Assembly (NCBI GenBank): GCA_003049485.1
Contig: PYST01000241.1
Location: 1 to 59,913, forward strand
DNA length: 59,913 nucleotides
From: Ophioceras dolichostomum
Taxonomy: Eukaryota; Ascomycota; Sordariomycetes; Magnaporthales; Ophioceraceae
Direction of reading: 5' to 3'
Each line of letters begins with the position of its first letter. Within the stretch, counting starts at the first letter, position 1. Positions 11,936-24,810 of this stretch are shown here, piece after piece. The notes beneath the pieces are model-generated. The model ran no database searches and was not told where the DNA came from. It saw only the letters and a list, made by a program, of their open reading frames with translations. Made by a program: the position numbers and the translations under genes.

Positions 11936-14900
11936 ATGGGGTTCGTCCCTCCTTCTTCCCCTTCTTCCCCGCTGCAGCCTAGCTATCACGCGCAGAGGCC
12001 GATTATCGTGGACGAGGAGCTCCAGTCTCCCGGCACGGTGGCTTTGGTCTACGAGGAGGAGGCAGCTGCCAGAGCCAACGGAGGGGGGCTTCGCGGGGAC
12101 TCCCCGACAGGCCTCCTTCCCATGTCTGCTTACAAGCCCCAGCCGCCCCAGATTCACGGTATGTTTTTTTTCTCTTCTTTTTTTTAACCGAAGAAGAGTC
12201 GAGCAAGTTTATCTCCTCACCGAGGGCGTGACGGCTTGCGTAATGGCCCCTGATTCGCCTGTTCCGAAACCTTCCTTCTCCACGCTGCGCGGGACGGGGT
12301 TCCTGGCTGTGTGGCAGGGCGTTCCTCCATGCATAACGGGGCAACCGGATCATTTCCCGACCCTACCACTGCTTGCCTCTCTGCCTGTGCTCGAATGGGA
12401 TACGTCGCAAGAATTTTGCCTACCTGCAGTATTACTTACACTCCTGAAAGCCGATTCTCTCATTGCTTTTGATTTGCATGTGCTGGGCTAACTTTGTTCC
12501 TTTGTCTGTACCAGGCTTTGCAGACTCGCCGTACTCCCAGTTTTCGCCGCAGTCGTACGCCAGCCAGCCGACAGACCATGCGACGCCCCAGCAGATAAAC
12601 AGCCTTGCCTTTGCGTCGAACAGTGCTACCGGAGGAGTAGGCGGCCAATATGTCTCCGCGGCTGCCTCAACCGCTTCGCCTTCGTCTGCCGGACCGGGCG
12701 TCGCCGGTTTCAATGTCCTCTCCTGCCAACCCTCGTCTGGCAACTGTGGTACCAAGGTCTCGCTCAGGGTAGCGAGCCAGATGGATTTGACCAACGCGCT
12801 TCCCTACGTCTACATCTCGTTCGGAGAGCAGAAGTGCGCGGCCGAGGTGTGCAAAGAGGACGACAACAGCAGCAACAACAGCAACGGTAGCGGTAACGGC
12901 TCCAACTGGATCTTTAGCGTCACAGCGGCCGCACCGCAGTTCATCAGCACGAACTGCGCGTCGCCCAGCAACGTCCCAGTGACGCTGTTTGTTGACCATC
13001 CGGGCAGTGGTTCAGAGGGTTTGGGGCGCGTGGTGCGGGCGGGATCGTTTACATATCACCACGAAGACGCGCATGGACATAGCGGGCCGCTAGCTAGCGG
13101 CGCCAGCGACTTGGGCCATGGTCAGCAGCACCAGAATGATGACAGCACCCACCACAAGACCCAGGTGCCGGGCCACGTGGACAGTCAAAGCCCACCCCCT
13201 TCCCTACTACCACCTCCCGCGACTCACCCTCACACCCACCAGCGCCAGCACCATCAGCAGTCGCAGCAGGGGCACCATCAGCACCAGCAACAGCACCAGC
13301 AGCAAGGTCAGGTTCAGGGTCAGGGCCAGGGTCCTCCGCACTTGACCGTCCGTACATCAGACACCTCAAGCCCCATCCATCACCATCACCACGACCATCA
13401 TCAGTCACAACAGCAACATCATCAGTCACACCAGCAGCACCCACATCATGAGGCTCAACATCACTCGCATCCCGGCCACACCCACACCGAGACCACTACA
13501 AATACCTACGGCTACTCGCCCACGACGGTGTCTCCAGTCGAAGCGCACGCCGTCGCCGCCGCCGCAGCAGCAGCAGAAGCAGAAGCAGCCGCCGCCGCCG
13601 TCGCCGTTCAAGCACAGGCACAAGCAGAGCAAGAGTCGCAGCAGAACTTCGTCGGCAGCTACGGCGCTGCCGGGAACAACGACATGCTGAGCGCCTACCG
13701 GACTAGGGTGTCCTTCAACGACCCCTACCGGCCGTCGAACCTGCGCTCGGCAGGAGGGGGAGGAGTAGGGGGAGGTCCATCGGGAGGATGGAACCCCTAC
13801 GGCACGTCTTCCGGCCAAGATCCGACCGACCGCTACGACATCGTGCGAGACGCCGCCCTGACCCACTCACATAACAGCTCGCTGTTGGGCGGCCGACCAG
13901 GCATCACCAACATCTCTCCGTCGCCCACGACGTCCCAGAGCAGCGTGCCCAGGCTCGTCCGCACGAGCTTGATCCCGTCGCCAGTCACCAACGGCGGCAG
14001 CCACCACCACAGCCACCACCACCACACCCAACACCCCGGCGTGGGCGGCATGGGAGGCGCTGGCGCTGGATACTCTGCCCCTTGGGCGGTCTACCCGAGC
14101 AAGGCGATCTTGCAGATCAACGGCAACCTTGACAGCATGACTGCCGGGTGGACGAATGAGGAGTGGCAGAACAAGCGGCGCATCGTGCTCTTCCGTAAGA
14201 AGCACCACGCCAACATCATCGACGCGACTTTCAAGGCTGTGCCTATTGCGGACCGCCCAACCAACAGCATCTGCATCAGCTGCATCTATTGGGCCGAGCG
14301 CAACGAGTGTTTCGTCACGTCGGTCGACACCATCCACCTCCTCGAGCAGCTTCTGCAGGCTCCCTCGCGCTTCTGCGTCGAGGAGAAGAACCGCATCCGC
14401 CGCAACCTCGAGGGATTCAAACCCATCACGGTCAGCAAGCAGAAGGCCGAGAGCGAGGAGTTCTTCAAGCTGATCATGGGCTTCGGCAATCCCAAGCCGC
14501 GCAACATCGAGAAGGACGTGAAGGTCTTCCCCTGGAAGATCCTATCCGCGGCGCTGAAGAAAATTGTGTCCAAGTACAGTCAGTCGCCGTCCACGACCAT
14601 GGGCGGAGGAGGCGGCCACCACCCCGCTGCTCCGCCGCCACCGTTGCACCACCTACTCACGCCCGTCAGCTTGCCGACCGTGTCGTCCTACTCAGGCCTT
14701 CCGCCGACGCCCGTGTCGGCCACGACGGCCACCGACCCATCCATGGCGTCGGGCTACGTTGGCATGGCTACAAGCACCACCCACGTCGACGCCAGCACCG
14801 GCTTGCCCAGCCCGCGCTCCCTGCCTGCCACATCATCGTGGGGCACCTCCACATATGGCGCCCCGCCGCCGCTGCCGCCCACGACCAGGACGCTCTCTCC

Positions 14901-15246
14901 GGGCGGTATCGGCGTCGTCGGCGGGCTAAAGACGCACTCGCCCCAGCCCGTCAGTACGGCGAGCTCGGGCCTGCGCATCTCCACTCTCCCTCCCACAACC
15001 ACAACGGCGCTCTACGACTCCCGCTCGGCCGTCACAAGCAGCGCAGCGGCCTACGGCGCCAGCAGCAGCGTCGGCTCGGCTGTGAGCAGATGGGGCGACC
15101 CCTACGACGTGCCCGTCTCGGCGACGAGCGCTTACTCCACTGCGGCGCCGCATCATCACTCGCTGCATGCCCATTCCCACGCCCATGCTCACCCCAGCCA
15201 TGTCTATAGCTCAGCAGCGTATGGTACTGATGCCCAGCGAGCTTAG
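11936..15246 (+). CDS. Medusa (MedA/ACON-3) developmental regulator
   Basis: Fungal transcriptional regulator needed for normal conidiophore development (medA in Aspergillus, acon-3 in Neurospora, REN1 in Fusarium); presumed nuclear. Coding exons are 11936-12158 and 12515-15246, giving 984 residues. The 356-bp intron starts GTATGT and ends ACCAG, and the split glycine codon joins in phase. Residues about 140-256 hold a conserved N-terminal block (FNVLSCQPSSGNCG onward). About 274-403 is rich in His, Gln, Pro and Ala. About 600-765 is the diagnostic Medusa domain, from AILQINGNLDSM through the basic KKHHANIIDATFK block to KIVSKYSQS. The C-terminal 220 residues are Ser/Thr/Pro-rich low complexity. 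The start is uncertain: ATG 11936 is the first in this frame after TGA 11891-11893, an out-of-frame ATG lies at 11895, and an in-frame upstream exon at 11065 may be the true start. Family assignment is firm; the 5' end is not. Confidence 0.88.
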
Positions 15247-18200
15247 GCCTCGCGTGATACCACCTACCTACCTACGTACCTCCTCTCCGTGCCTCCCCGA
15301 TGCTGGCGGGAGAGTGAGGGTTGGAGCGTCGGACCAGCCCAACCAAGGGGTGTGCTTTGTGTGGTGTGTAGCGTGTCTCATCCACGACGTCACGCATCAT
15401 TGGACAGGGCAGGCCTGGTACAGCAAGGCACCGAGGGCGTGAGACGTTACTCATGGCACCGAGTGGCGATAACAAGGACAGCAGACGGACGGCTACGACA
15501 TCGATATCGGATGGATGGCAATCAAGCGGCACGGGTCGAACAGATCTGGTCCTTCAGACGAGGGGGAAGGGGAGCGAGCGATGCTAGCGGCAATATCAAC
15601 CAACTAACGCCGACCCCGAGCCGCGTGAGCCCTTGAGTGTCTGTCACTCGACGCCCGGACACCAGGGGAGGGAGGCAAGATCTTTCTGTCTTTGTATTAT
15701 TTTTCATAACTTTATGCTCCTTCTTTTTCTCTCTTTTCAGCGAACACCCTCCTTCTTAGTCAATAAGTCCCTGATCGATCATCATCACCACCCACTCCAC
15801 CACCACCCACTCCACCACCACTACGCTTCCACCCCACCGAGCCAATCAGGTCAGCAGGTCGGCCCAGGTTTCTTTCCCTTACTCCTCCCTTCTTCTTCTT
15901 CTTCTATCTTTGACTATCGACGAGGAGGTGGAGCAGAGGCCACGGGCGGACGAACACGAGCAACAAGAAAAAACGACAACTGATCGATCAGGAAATCAAG
16001 AACTTCATATTTCTCGCTCCATTCTCGGTGTGGTACCGTCAGTTGAGGTCTGGTGTGGGTGGGGTTTGGTGCTACTATTTGGGGGCGCTGGAGACGGGGG
16101 ATGGTGTGGGTGGTGAGCACTGATCACCTGGTACGGCGCAGGCCAATCAGCGCTGGACCCAACACACCCTCAGTGACAACCCCGGGCGATCATTCTCCAG
16201 ACCCCCGCCCATTCTCCAGTGCAACCTGGACTGGAATCAATGGATTTAGGCACAGGCCGAGGCCTCCGATCAGCTTGCACAATCGCTGTGTCCAGTGTGG
16301 CTTTCTCTGTCAACCTTTCCGCTATCTGTCTCTCTCTGACGATAGATGGAATGGGAGGGTTGGAAGGGTGGCAGTTCGTTCGCGCCACCAGACCAAATTC
16401 CCGGCCAGAGCAAGATCAGAGCACCACGGCAGGCGGGCTGGCGAGCAAGCAGGTTGTCGACAGCAATTTCTGGGGAGGACTATTGATGGGTTTCCCCAAT
16501 CGCTCCCTCGCTTCAATCTATTTTTCCCGAGTTTCTCTGCGACCCTACGGCGGCAAACCGCGAGGGAGTGGTCACGTCGAACCAAGGAAGGATTTTACGC
16601 TTTTTTGTTTCTCTGGCTCTTATTTCTCCGTCGCTCGCTTCCTCCCCATCTTTGCCTCCGCTTCACTTCACAGTCATCAATCATCAGTCCTTCCCCTTAC
16701 TATCAATCTGGCATACGGATATTCCTTTTGTCTCGGCACTTCATCGCTCTCCACAGACAAACACGGGACCATCTCAACGACATCATTGGCGCTTTCTCCT
16801 CTGCCCTGTCTGGTCCTGGCCTGTCCTGGTCGGACGCAACGGCGCGGATCCTTCGGCCTCTTGATCAGCAGCCAGTGGACAAGTGGTCCACCCAACCTGT
16901 CCCTCCACCACCCCACGGCCTGCCGATATGCCGCCCACCCCGCCTGCGCCTGGCCTGTCTGACTGACGTCCGCGCATGCGTCGTGGGTTGGGGGTGTTGA
17001 AAAGGTCCTCTGTCTTGTCTGATTTCCCTACCAACGCCACAAGCGGCGGGTGATAGCACCGGCATGGCCCCTGTCCTGCTGTGATGAGGACTTGCAGCAG
17101 CAGCAGCGGCCGTCTCTTGACTCGCGCTACTGCACGTTCCTATGCACACGGGACTTTTTAGGTCCAGTGCCTGCACGACGCAAGACGCATGCCATCTGCG
17201 TCAGGCGTTTTGTCGTCGCCTGTCTGCCGCCGCTTTTCGTCGACAAGTCGATGTGATCGGCACTGCACTGGTCAGAGCTTCTGCTGGGAGGGAGAGATCG
17301 ACTCGCCCAACCAACAATTCTGAGTGGTTCAACCCAGTTGCAAAACAAAACCACCAACACTCGACGACCGCAACCAGCCCCCATTCGCTCGGCTGGCTCG
17401 ACCTGTCGGCTTGCACCGCATTTTATGCATGCATGCAATGCATACATGCAGAAGGCGAAACAAGACCCAAGCCACTCGCTACTTACGCAGCAGTCGAGCG
17501 ACGAGCGAGCCACTAAGAGCGAGGCATTCACTCACACTCACTCGCTCGAACTTGGCCTGCCCAGTCGGACACGGAGGGCTTTCCCGAGCCCTACGCGTCT
17601 CTTTGAGACCTTCCCCAGATGCGATGCGACTGCGTCCTGCCTGTTTCTGTCTGTCTATCTCTTTGGACGGACAGACGAACGATTGGCGGCACTGGCGGGA
17701 GATACCGTGCGGCTTCGACCAGGGTTCACTGTCGAATCACACCTGCCATCCTGACTCCTCCTTAATTCTCACGGTTCTGGACATTCCAACTGCCGGCCAA
17801 TAACCTGCTCACTCATTCCTTGATGGACTGGCGAGGTAGGCAGGAAGACAGGCAGGCAGGGAGGGATGGAAGGAGAGAGGAAGCGGAGGGGTGTGTGCAG
17901 AGGGACTGACCAGGCCAGGCCACCACGAGCGCCACTCATGCGCAGCGACTGGCCCACACCATCCTCCCATGACACACCACCACCATCACACCTTCAGTCA
18001 CACCGTTTGGTTCTAACACCTGCCTGTCCGTCTGCCTGCCTACTTGCCGACATACCCTCTACCCATGTACCCCACCACACATCGCCGGCCCTAATCTACC
18101 TCCCTACCTAGGTAGCTAGGTACCTTCTTAGCTATCCCCCTTCCTCGTTGCTCACACCGCTCGCCCTACTCTTATCATTTATCGATTACGCTTTGATTCC

Positions 18201-21200
18201 TTGGGGGCCGACCTAGACGGACAAGGCCACACTCTTCATTCCTCACTCACGACCGATGCCCACAAAAAAACTCGCCGAATACGATCGATCATGGCTGCCA
18301 CCCCTCTTGTCCACTCACTGGCTGGTCCGCCCACCGGTCCGCCTGACCTCCTGTCCGCTTCTCATTGGCGGATGGCGTCCCATAACGCGACGCGCGCTCT
18401 CCTTCTCACTCACTCCTCCTCACTTGTCATAACGCGAAGAGGACAGAGTGGAAGAGGAAAAGGCGGCGGGTTGGGTACCCCCTCCGTACCTTCAACTGCA
18501 GTTGAAAGTTGATCGTTTTCATTCCTGCACGGCGAGAGAGAGGTTGGACGGTGTGGCTCAGCAGACCCTGGACCTAGGGCTCCTACCTCCCTGTTCTTCC
18601 TCCCTTACCTCCGGCAGACCACATGCCATGCATAGCATTCCTCGCTCCTGTTAGAACCAAGGCGGTCAGTCAGTCAGGCAGGCCACAGGCAAGAGAGGGC
18701 AGGCCTGACCATCCTCTTCCCCTCCTCAACGCTGGAACTCGGCGTCTCTGTCTGCTTGTCACCGCCTGTGCAACGACGACTTTATCACCCTACCCAACTC
18801 AACACTGACGGCAAGCCGACGGGATGCACAGATGACTACCTACACTACACTACACTACGCTCACGCCCCAGTCATTCGTTCTCGTTCGTTCGCCCGCCGT
18901 GCCGCGCACCTGCGCAGACGGGGTCGTGGTCGGGGTCGGCTTGATTGACTGGACGCGTGAGTGACTCACACCTACCTGGGTACCTCTCTGCTCACTACCC
19001 TTTCCCCTCCAAGGCCGTCCGCCCCCGCCCCAGTCAGTAAGCCAACCAGACAGCCTGGGGAGTGAGGTCATGTTATGGGAGGGTGTGGTGTGTTGTCGGC
19101 CGGGGACTGGTCACTCACCTCGGCTCCGAGGGGATGTGAGCGAAGGGAGGGCTGGCTGCTAGACTGCCTCCTCCCAGCACCCACCGTCGCTGTCGCTCTT
19201 TTCAAGCGGGTTTGATTGTTTAGGGCTATGGTGGAGAGACGGAAGCGGCTTTCTTCTTCTGGGGGAGGGGGAGAGAGTCACCTCACACTCCCGCCAAGCA
19301 AGCTCCAGATCCCCATATGAGAGGAGGAGCGAGGGAGAAAGGGGAGTCAGCGAGTGGAGGGAGGGAACATTGGCAGGTTCTCGCAGGGCGGGCGGGCAGA
19401 CGTCAGTGTGCACTGCCACGGCTGCCTGGTAGATCTCCCGACCTTGCCTACTGCTGCTCCTCAACGCGCATTCACTGGGCGGGCGGCTGGGCGATCGGAC
19501 GCGCGGCCAGGTCGCGTCAGGCCACATCCGACAGCCTTTTTGCTTCCTTGATTTGCTTTGCTTCCCTCATCCCCCCTTCCTCTCGCACTCTCCTCTGCCG
19601 GAGATGCTGGCAATGGGAGGCCACCCATTTACTCACTCACTTACCCACTCCTTCCGCACACTCTTTGTCTTTCTATTCCCTGCCTGCCAAATCCACTGCC
19701 TGAGTTCCTCAACCTGACCCAGGCAAGGCTGTTCTGCATTATACCCCCTCTTTGTCCTGTCTTCTCTACATTTGTTGCTGTCACTGCCTGCGTACCCCTT
19801 CTTGCTGATTCTTTCATTTTTTGTCAATTTCATTCCCTTTTCGGCTTGTCCCTTTCTCTCATTGTCATCACTGCTTTTTCAACCTTCCACCTTCCTCTCC
19901 TTCTCTCATATCTCCGGGTCCTTTCTTTTCGCTTCTTTCCTCTTTTCCTTGAGTCTGCTGCTAAATTTCAGCATTTTGGTGCGTTTTAGATTTCGCTTCC
20001 CTACTATTTCTTAATCTCTTCCGTATTTTTCGTCTCTTACACTGGCTGGCTTGGACTTTGGATACTCATAGGCCAGCCGGCCCAGCTCCGGCGGGCTAGC
20101 TGGATGGATAGAGGCACAGGTACTACATTTCATGTCGGTCATAGAAGGATGGGTTATGGGAAGTGTAGTTGGGTGCGCAGCCGGCTTCGCCCGTTTGCGG
20201 GGTTTGCTGAGCTGTGTCAAGTCCCTCGGTTCAGTAGTATGTACCAGTATCTTTTTGGTCTGGGAATTCTCATTCATAGGCTTTGTCCCGCTTCCGGTTC
20301 TTGGGGCTTTTGTATTTCCATAATTTTAATACACACCCGCTAGTAAACCTCCACTCTACTCCCATTCTTCTATGAAGCCTGTGAAACGACTTCTGCTTCA
20401 TTATCCGTAGACCTACGAGGTTCTCTTTGCATCCTCCTCTGCAGAATTTGAGGTCCGGCATGAGTATCCAAGTAACCTGCCAGGCGTCGACTCCCTGTAT
20501 CACAATCAATTGCTGCGGGACAATCCCTTGTAAACCTCATGCTTAGAGCGAATGTACGGTTTATATTCAGTGACGCCCCGAAACGAGTGACAGAAACGAG
20601 CAAAATAGGACGGGTGTTGACATCTATTTACAAGTAGAAGCAAAAGGTGACTCGGCTGCGACCCAGTGAACGATAAACAACCACCAACCGCCATCAAAAA
20701 GGCCGTGGTCTTCCCCCCGAAAACACTCCAAGTAAAAGAAGAAAAAAGAAAGGACAAAGAAAGGACGAGGCAGACCCCTGTCTCGCACACGCCAACCTAG
20801 AGGGAGGTTCTAGCCGGCACATTTCCCTCCCATCCTTTTTCTTCATGCCAGTCTATCATCAAAGTGTCTTCCCGCCTCCTATGCTAACGCCACGCCGCTG
20901 AACGTGATGAACGCCACGCTAACTCCCGTTTCCCAAAATCTCCCTCTTCCTCTCTCTCCATTGCCTGGACATCCATAAGTGGAGGAGGGGCTACGGAAAA
21001 CGACTTTCAGGGGTTAGTTCCTGTAGGGGAGGAGGAGGAGCAGGTCAGCACTCAGCACCAGCACAACATTACCTCTATGTACTACCTATGCCCCTGGCTT
21101 ATATTTCAAGACAGATTCGGAAGGCATGAGGAAGTATGCGTCTGCCAAACTCACCTCGTACACTGAAGCCCTGAAGCCCTCAAGGGTGTCCGTGCTGCAC

Positions 21201-21204
21201 CCCT
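15247..21204. other. Gene-free interval between medA and the cysteine-rich gene
   Basis: The first few hundred bases are probably the medA 3' untranslated region. Beyond that the sequence is C/T-rich low complexity, especially 15.7-16.0 kb and 19.5-20.05 kb, and long open frames on the plus strand there are a by-product of pyrimidine richness rather than protein-like sequence. A TACCTAGGTA palindrome lies at 18105-18114 and a TGCATGCATGCA-type palindromic run near 17427-17450. I see no RNA gene or mobile element. Confidence 0.4.
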
Positions 21205-21504
21205 TTAGTGGTTAAAGCAGCAGCACGTCCCGTCGTACCACCAGAAGCCGTCGTAGTCGTGGCAGGCGTTGTCGCACATGTTGTCGTGCATGTGGTGGCA
21301 GTAGTTGTCCGGGAAGCAGGAGGAGTACGACCCGCCGCGGGAGGTGAGCGGAGAGGACGCGTCAGTGTTACCGCTGGTAGCGGCGGCCGAGCGGACGGCC
21401 ACGGCAGCGGACGCGGACGGGGCGGCGCGGCGGGGCGAGGCCATGGCTGGGGAGGCGAGGGCCGCGATGGCCGTGAGGAGGGTTGGGATGGCGGAAAAGC
21501 GCAT
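21205..21504 (-). CDS. Small secreted cysteine-rich protein, CSalpha-beta-like
   Basis: A 99-residue single-exon protein. Residues 1-22 form a clear signal peptide ending AMA. A variable Ala/Ser-rich stretch to about residue 57 looks like a propeptide with Arg residues. The last 40 residues hold seven cysteines at 63, 69, 77, 81, 94, 95 and 96. CxxxC (77-81) followed by CxC (94-96) is the spacing seen in cysteine-stabilised alpha-beta (defensin-like) peptides, and the core is rich in His, Asp, Trp and Tyr. The odd seventh cysteine and the CCC triplet are unusual. I do not recognise the family. An extracellular defensin-like or effector-like role is inference; a metal-binding peptide is another possibility given the His/Asp content. 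Confidence 0.7.
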   Translation of the reverse strand: MRFSAIPTLLTAIAALASPAMASPRRAAPSASAAVAVRSAAATSGNTDASSPLTSRGGSYSSCFPDNYCHHMHDNMCDNACHDYDGFWWYDGTCCCFNH

Positions 21505-24500
21505 TTTCGGTGGTTCGTGGAAGTTTTGTAGTGGATGGGATGAGGGAGAGAAAATGTTTGGAATGATCGGGATGATTGTTGGCGAGTGTTTTCAAGGTGA
21601 AGCTGTAATGATGTGTTGTCTGATGTTCTGCAGAAAGCTATCAGGTCCTAGTGAGGAAGGCAGGCTGCTTTATATATCCCACGCTCCCTTGCTCAAGTGA
21701 TGGCATCAACAGCTAGGAGTTGCGCAGGGTACTAGAGTGTCCTAGGCTAACGTGCACACCACAGCTGATACCGACCCTATTCTCCTACCTAAGTTTATTT
21801 TTATCTCGGAATCGGAGGGCTGAAGTCTTTCGCATCTCATAATGGACTGTCGTCTTTCTTAGTGCACAGCTCCATGGTTCTTTCCGAGGAGAAATGGTTG
21901 ACGTGGACATCGTGGACGCGGCTCCCTTTCACCCGTTGGCAGGAGACGATCCTAACCCCTTCCTGAAAATAACCATCGGCGGGTAAAGCGGAACGCATCA
22001 ACGGAATCCCACAAGCTGCGGGTTACCTGTGGTGAGAGTAACCAGTACGATCCTCGAGAGAGAGCTTCCATATGAGGACCACAGGCATTGTCGGGCGGCA
22101 TAAGTGCAGCCAAGCGGTCCCAGTTCGGTTGGTTCCGACGAATCACCGCCTACCGGAATGCCGGGTGCCGGCTAGGGCGCTGTCAGGCGGTAAAAGTTGT
22201 CTGCATGCAAGATCGATCAGATCAACTGTCAAGTCCCAAAAATATGTAATAACAAGCTTGTCGATCCATAGGGCAGACATGCAGCGTGCAGCCTGAAGCG
22301 ACCACTTAGATCTCGACACACCACACCGTAAAAAATCCATGTCAAAGGCTCGGCAGGGCATGCCAACAGCCTACAGGAGATGAAGAGGCGGCGGAGATTC
22401 CCTCGGGAGATTTAAAGTTAGGAATGAGTTGGATCCGGGGGCGGGGGCCTGGGGAAAGGTCTTGTGTACCGGGGCTGAGCGGGGGGCCGTTTTTGTTGGT
22501 GACCTTTTGAAACGGAGTGACGATGCATGACGCCTCTCTGGCTGACGGCGATTGGTACCAGAGCCTCGGGTCACCAGCTAACACAACTCGCATTTCTTTG
22601 GGGACCAGTCTGGAAAAGCGTGCGTTTGTGTAAAATAGAAATCTCCGTGACACTCGCGAGCGAACCGGACGAGGAGCATTGCCATCTCGGGTTCGGCCCG
22701 TGGTATTCTTGCGACAAGGAAAGAGCTAGACCATGCACTCATACATTATTGTGCTAAGAATACTGGAAAGTGCCCCCCAGCATCGGTCTGAAATCAAGTG
22801 GGTAGGGCGATGTCGTCTTGCGCGTGTCACAGTCACAGACTCACACCGCATTGATTGCTGGACCGTTCGTTGCATAAGCCGGTGCCTATGGCAGATCATG
22901 GGAAAGCACTTGAGGTGCTTCTCTCCCAAGCAATCCCTCGCTAGAGGCTCAGGTTATCATCTCGAAGAGAGGTTCATATGGGACGCCAACCAGCGCATGT
23001 ATACTAGGCAGAGCTGTCAGTCGTGAGTGCCGTCGATATCCGGCTATGCGATTTTAAGTACGAGTCGAAGACATGGCAGTATCGAAAAACAACCTAGGTA
23101 ACTAGTCGGCGTAGTCCTGGGCCTGTTGGGGGCCGAGGGTTCGGGTTGTAATTTGGATGTCATCTCCTGTTGATGCCTCCGGCGAGAGCAAAAAATGGAT
23201 GGCAGGGATCTTCCTATACTGTGGTACGCTTGTGCCCGAAGAGAAGTGAGAGTTACGCGAGCTACCAGGCCTGGATCTTTGCTCGGCGAGCTCGTAGGGC
23301 TGGGATTGAGGGGATAAACATGGTAAGCTTCTTCCAGGCTGACCATCATCATCATCATCAATTCAAGCGAAGTTCTCGCCGAGCGACAGCAGTACCTACT
23401 CAATCGTCAAATTGACCGACGATCTATCTCATCCTTGAAATCCTCCGTCCCGTATTCCGTACGTCCCGGTCTCAGCTGAGTACTAAGAGCCGCATATTTC
23501 CCAATTCGTACCAGAAACACGACGGGATCGAGGGCGCATGTAAGCGGCGAGTGGAGCTGACGGGACCCTGAATTTTTATGCACTGAATTTTGATCCCCGG
23601 CTGGCGTTGGGTTTGGCTCTTTGGGTTCTGAGCGCCGAGCAGCCCTAGAAGCCCTGTGCGTCAGGAGTTGGCCCCGCTCTTGGTTCCTCCGCAGCCAAGC
23701 ACAGCGGCGGGGCCGGGAATCACTGCGCCATTCGGGCTAGAATCGAAGAGGGATGACATTTACGGAAGGTTGAAAACGGTTGGACGGAAAAGCGGGGAGA
23801 AAGAAAGAATAAAGAAAGAATCGTTACCTGGTTGCCCGGCTTGCAGAGAAGTTGTTGATGTTCCAATTCTGGAAGCACGAGGCCTCTCCTAATCTTCGGG
23901 GGGTTAATGTGGTGATTCAGGGGTAGTCGAATAGCGAGTTTCTAGTGGCTAGTCCCCTGAAGCGGTGCAACTTACGTCGCGGATCGGGTGCACCAATCAT
24001 CAAAATTGTTCAACCTCCAAGCACGTCTTAGCATCTCGATTAGGAGTCACCGCAGACGCTGTCGACTCTGGCGTCGCTTGCGTGCAATAGAATATCGGCA
24101 TTACCAATTGACGAAGAGGCATGACATCTAGAAGGAAAAAATGCTAGTCTAGTTGAGAATCTAGAGGTAACAGCGTGTGAGAGAGATGCCAATCCATCCC
24201 AAACCTGCCACGCCAGGGCCACCAAGCGTCCAGATGTGGCGCCGTGCAACAATGGCACGACGGGACATGCCGTGCGAAGCTGTGGGAGAGACAAGTGTGC
24301 AGAATGCAATCATACCATATAACTACAAGAGAAAAATGCTGTAAGCACATGTGGATTCCCAGCTCTGGCGGATGAGGAATAGTGGGCGGCGGTGAGACCC
24401 CGAGATGGCTTCGTGCGCCAAGTGGCCGGGCGGGCACTGCAAGATGCCGCAGCCACTGCGGCTTGACCGACGAGACCAGCATCCTAGGCAAGGCGAGGGC

Positions 24501-24810
24501 AGAGGCAGAGGCAGAGGCATCCGAGTGCAGACCGCCATGGATGCGATGGATTCTCTGGATCAATGTTAAGATGCTTCCTGGGTATTAAAGCCTCCCTGCT
24601 CATCCACTGTCGCCAATGTCTCCCGTTCCTCCCATCTCATCATCAGTACCATCAGCATCATCATCATCATCATCAACAACAACAACAACAGGCTCAACGA
24701 ACAAAAGAAGCCTCTGCTCTTTTCTCCTCAACTTTGCTTCGACACCTTCATCCAAGACCTCCTTCAGCAAGAAGCCACAGCTACGCACATACACACACCT
24801 ACTAGCCAAG
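21505..24810. other. Intergenic region with divergent promoters
   Basis: This lies between two divergently transcribed genes for secreted proteins, so it must hold both promoters. Apart from the TATA box at 21669-21676, an ACCTAGGT palindrome at 23092-23099, a TATTAAAG about 220 bases before the NADase start, and CAT/CAA triplet repeats near 24650-24690 in the probable NADase leader, I see no coding sequence or RNA gene. Confidence 0.4.
21669..21676 (-). promoter_or_regulatory. TATA box of the cysteine-rich secreted gene
   Basis: Read on the minus strand this is TATATAAA, followed by GCAGCC, and lies about 165 bases upstream of the ATG at 21504. A clean TATA box is consistent with a strongly regulated small secreted protein gene. 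No transcript start is known, so the assignment rests on sequence and position. Confidence 0.5.

Noticed and set aside
14289..15209. 306-codon frame inside the medA coding exon
   Set aside because: Shadow of the Medusa reading frame in GC-rich sequence; only the Medusa frame shows family conservation.
16053..17000. 315-codon plus-strand open frame downstream of medA
   Set aside because: Two plus-strand frames are open over the same C/T-rich DNA, giving S/F/L/P-rich translations; typical of low-complexity non-coding sequence.
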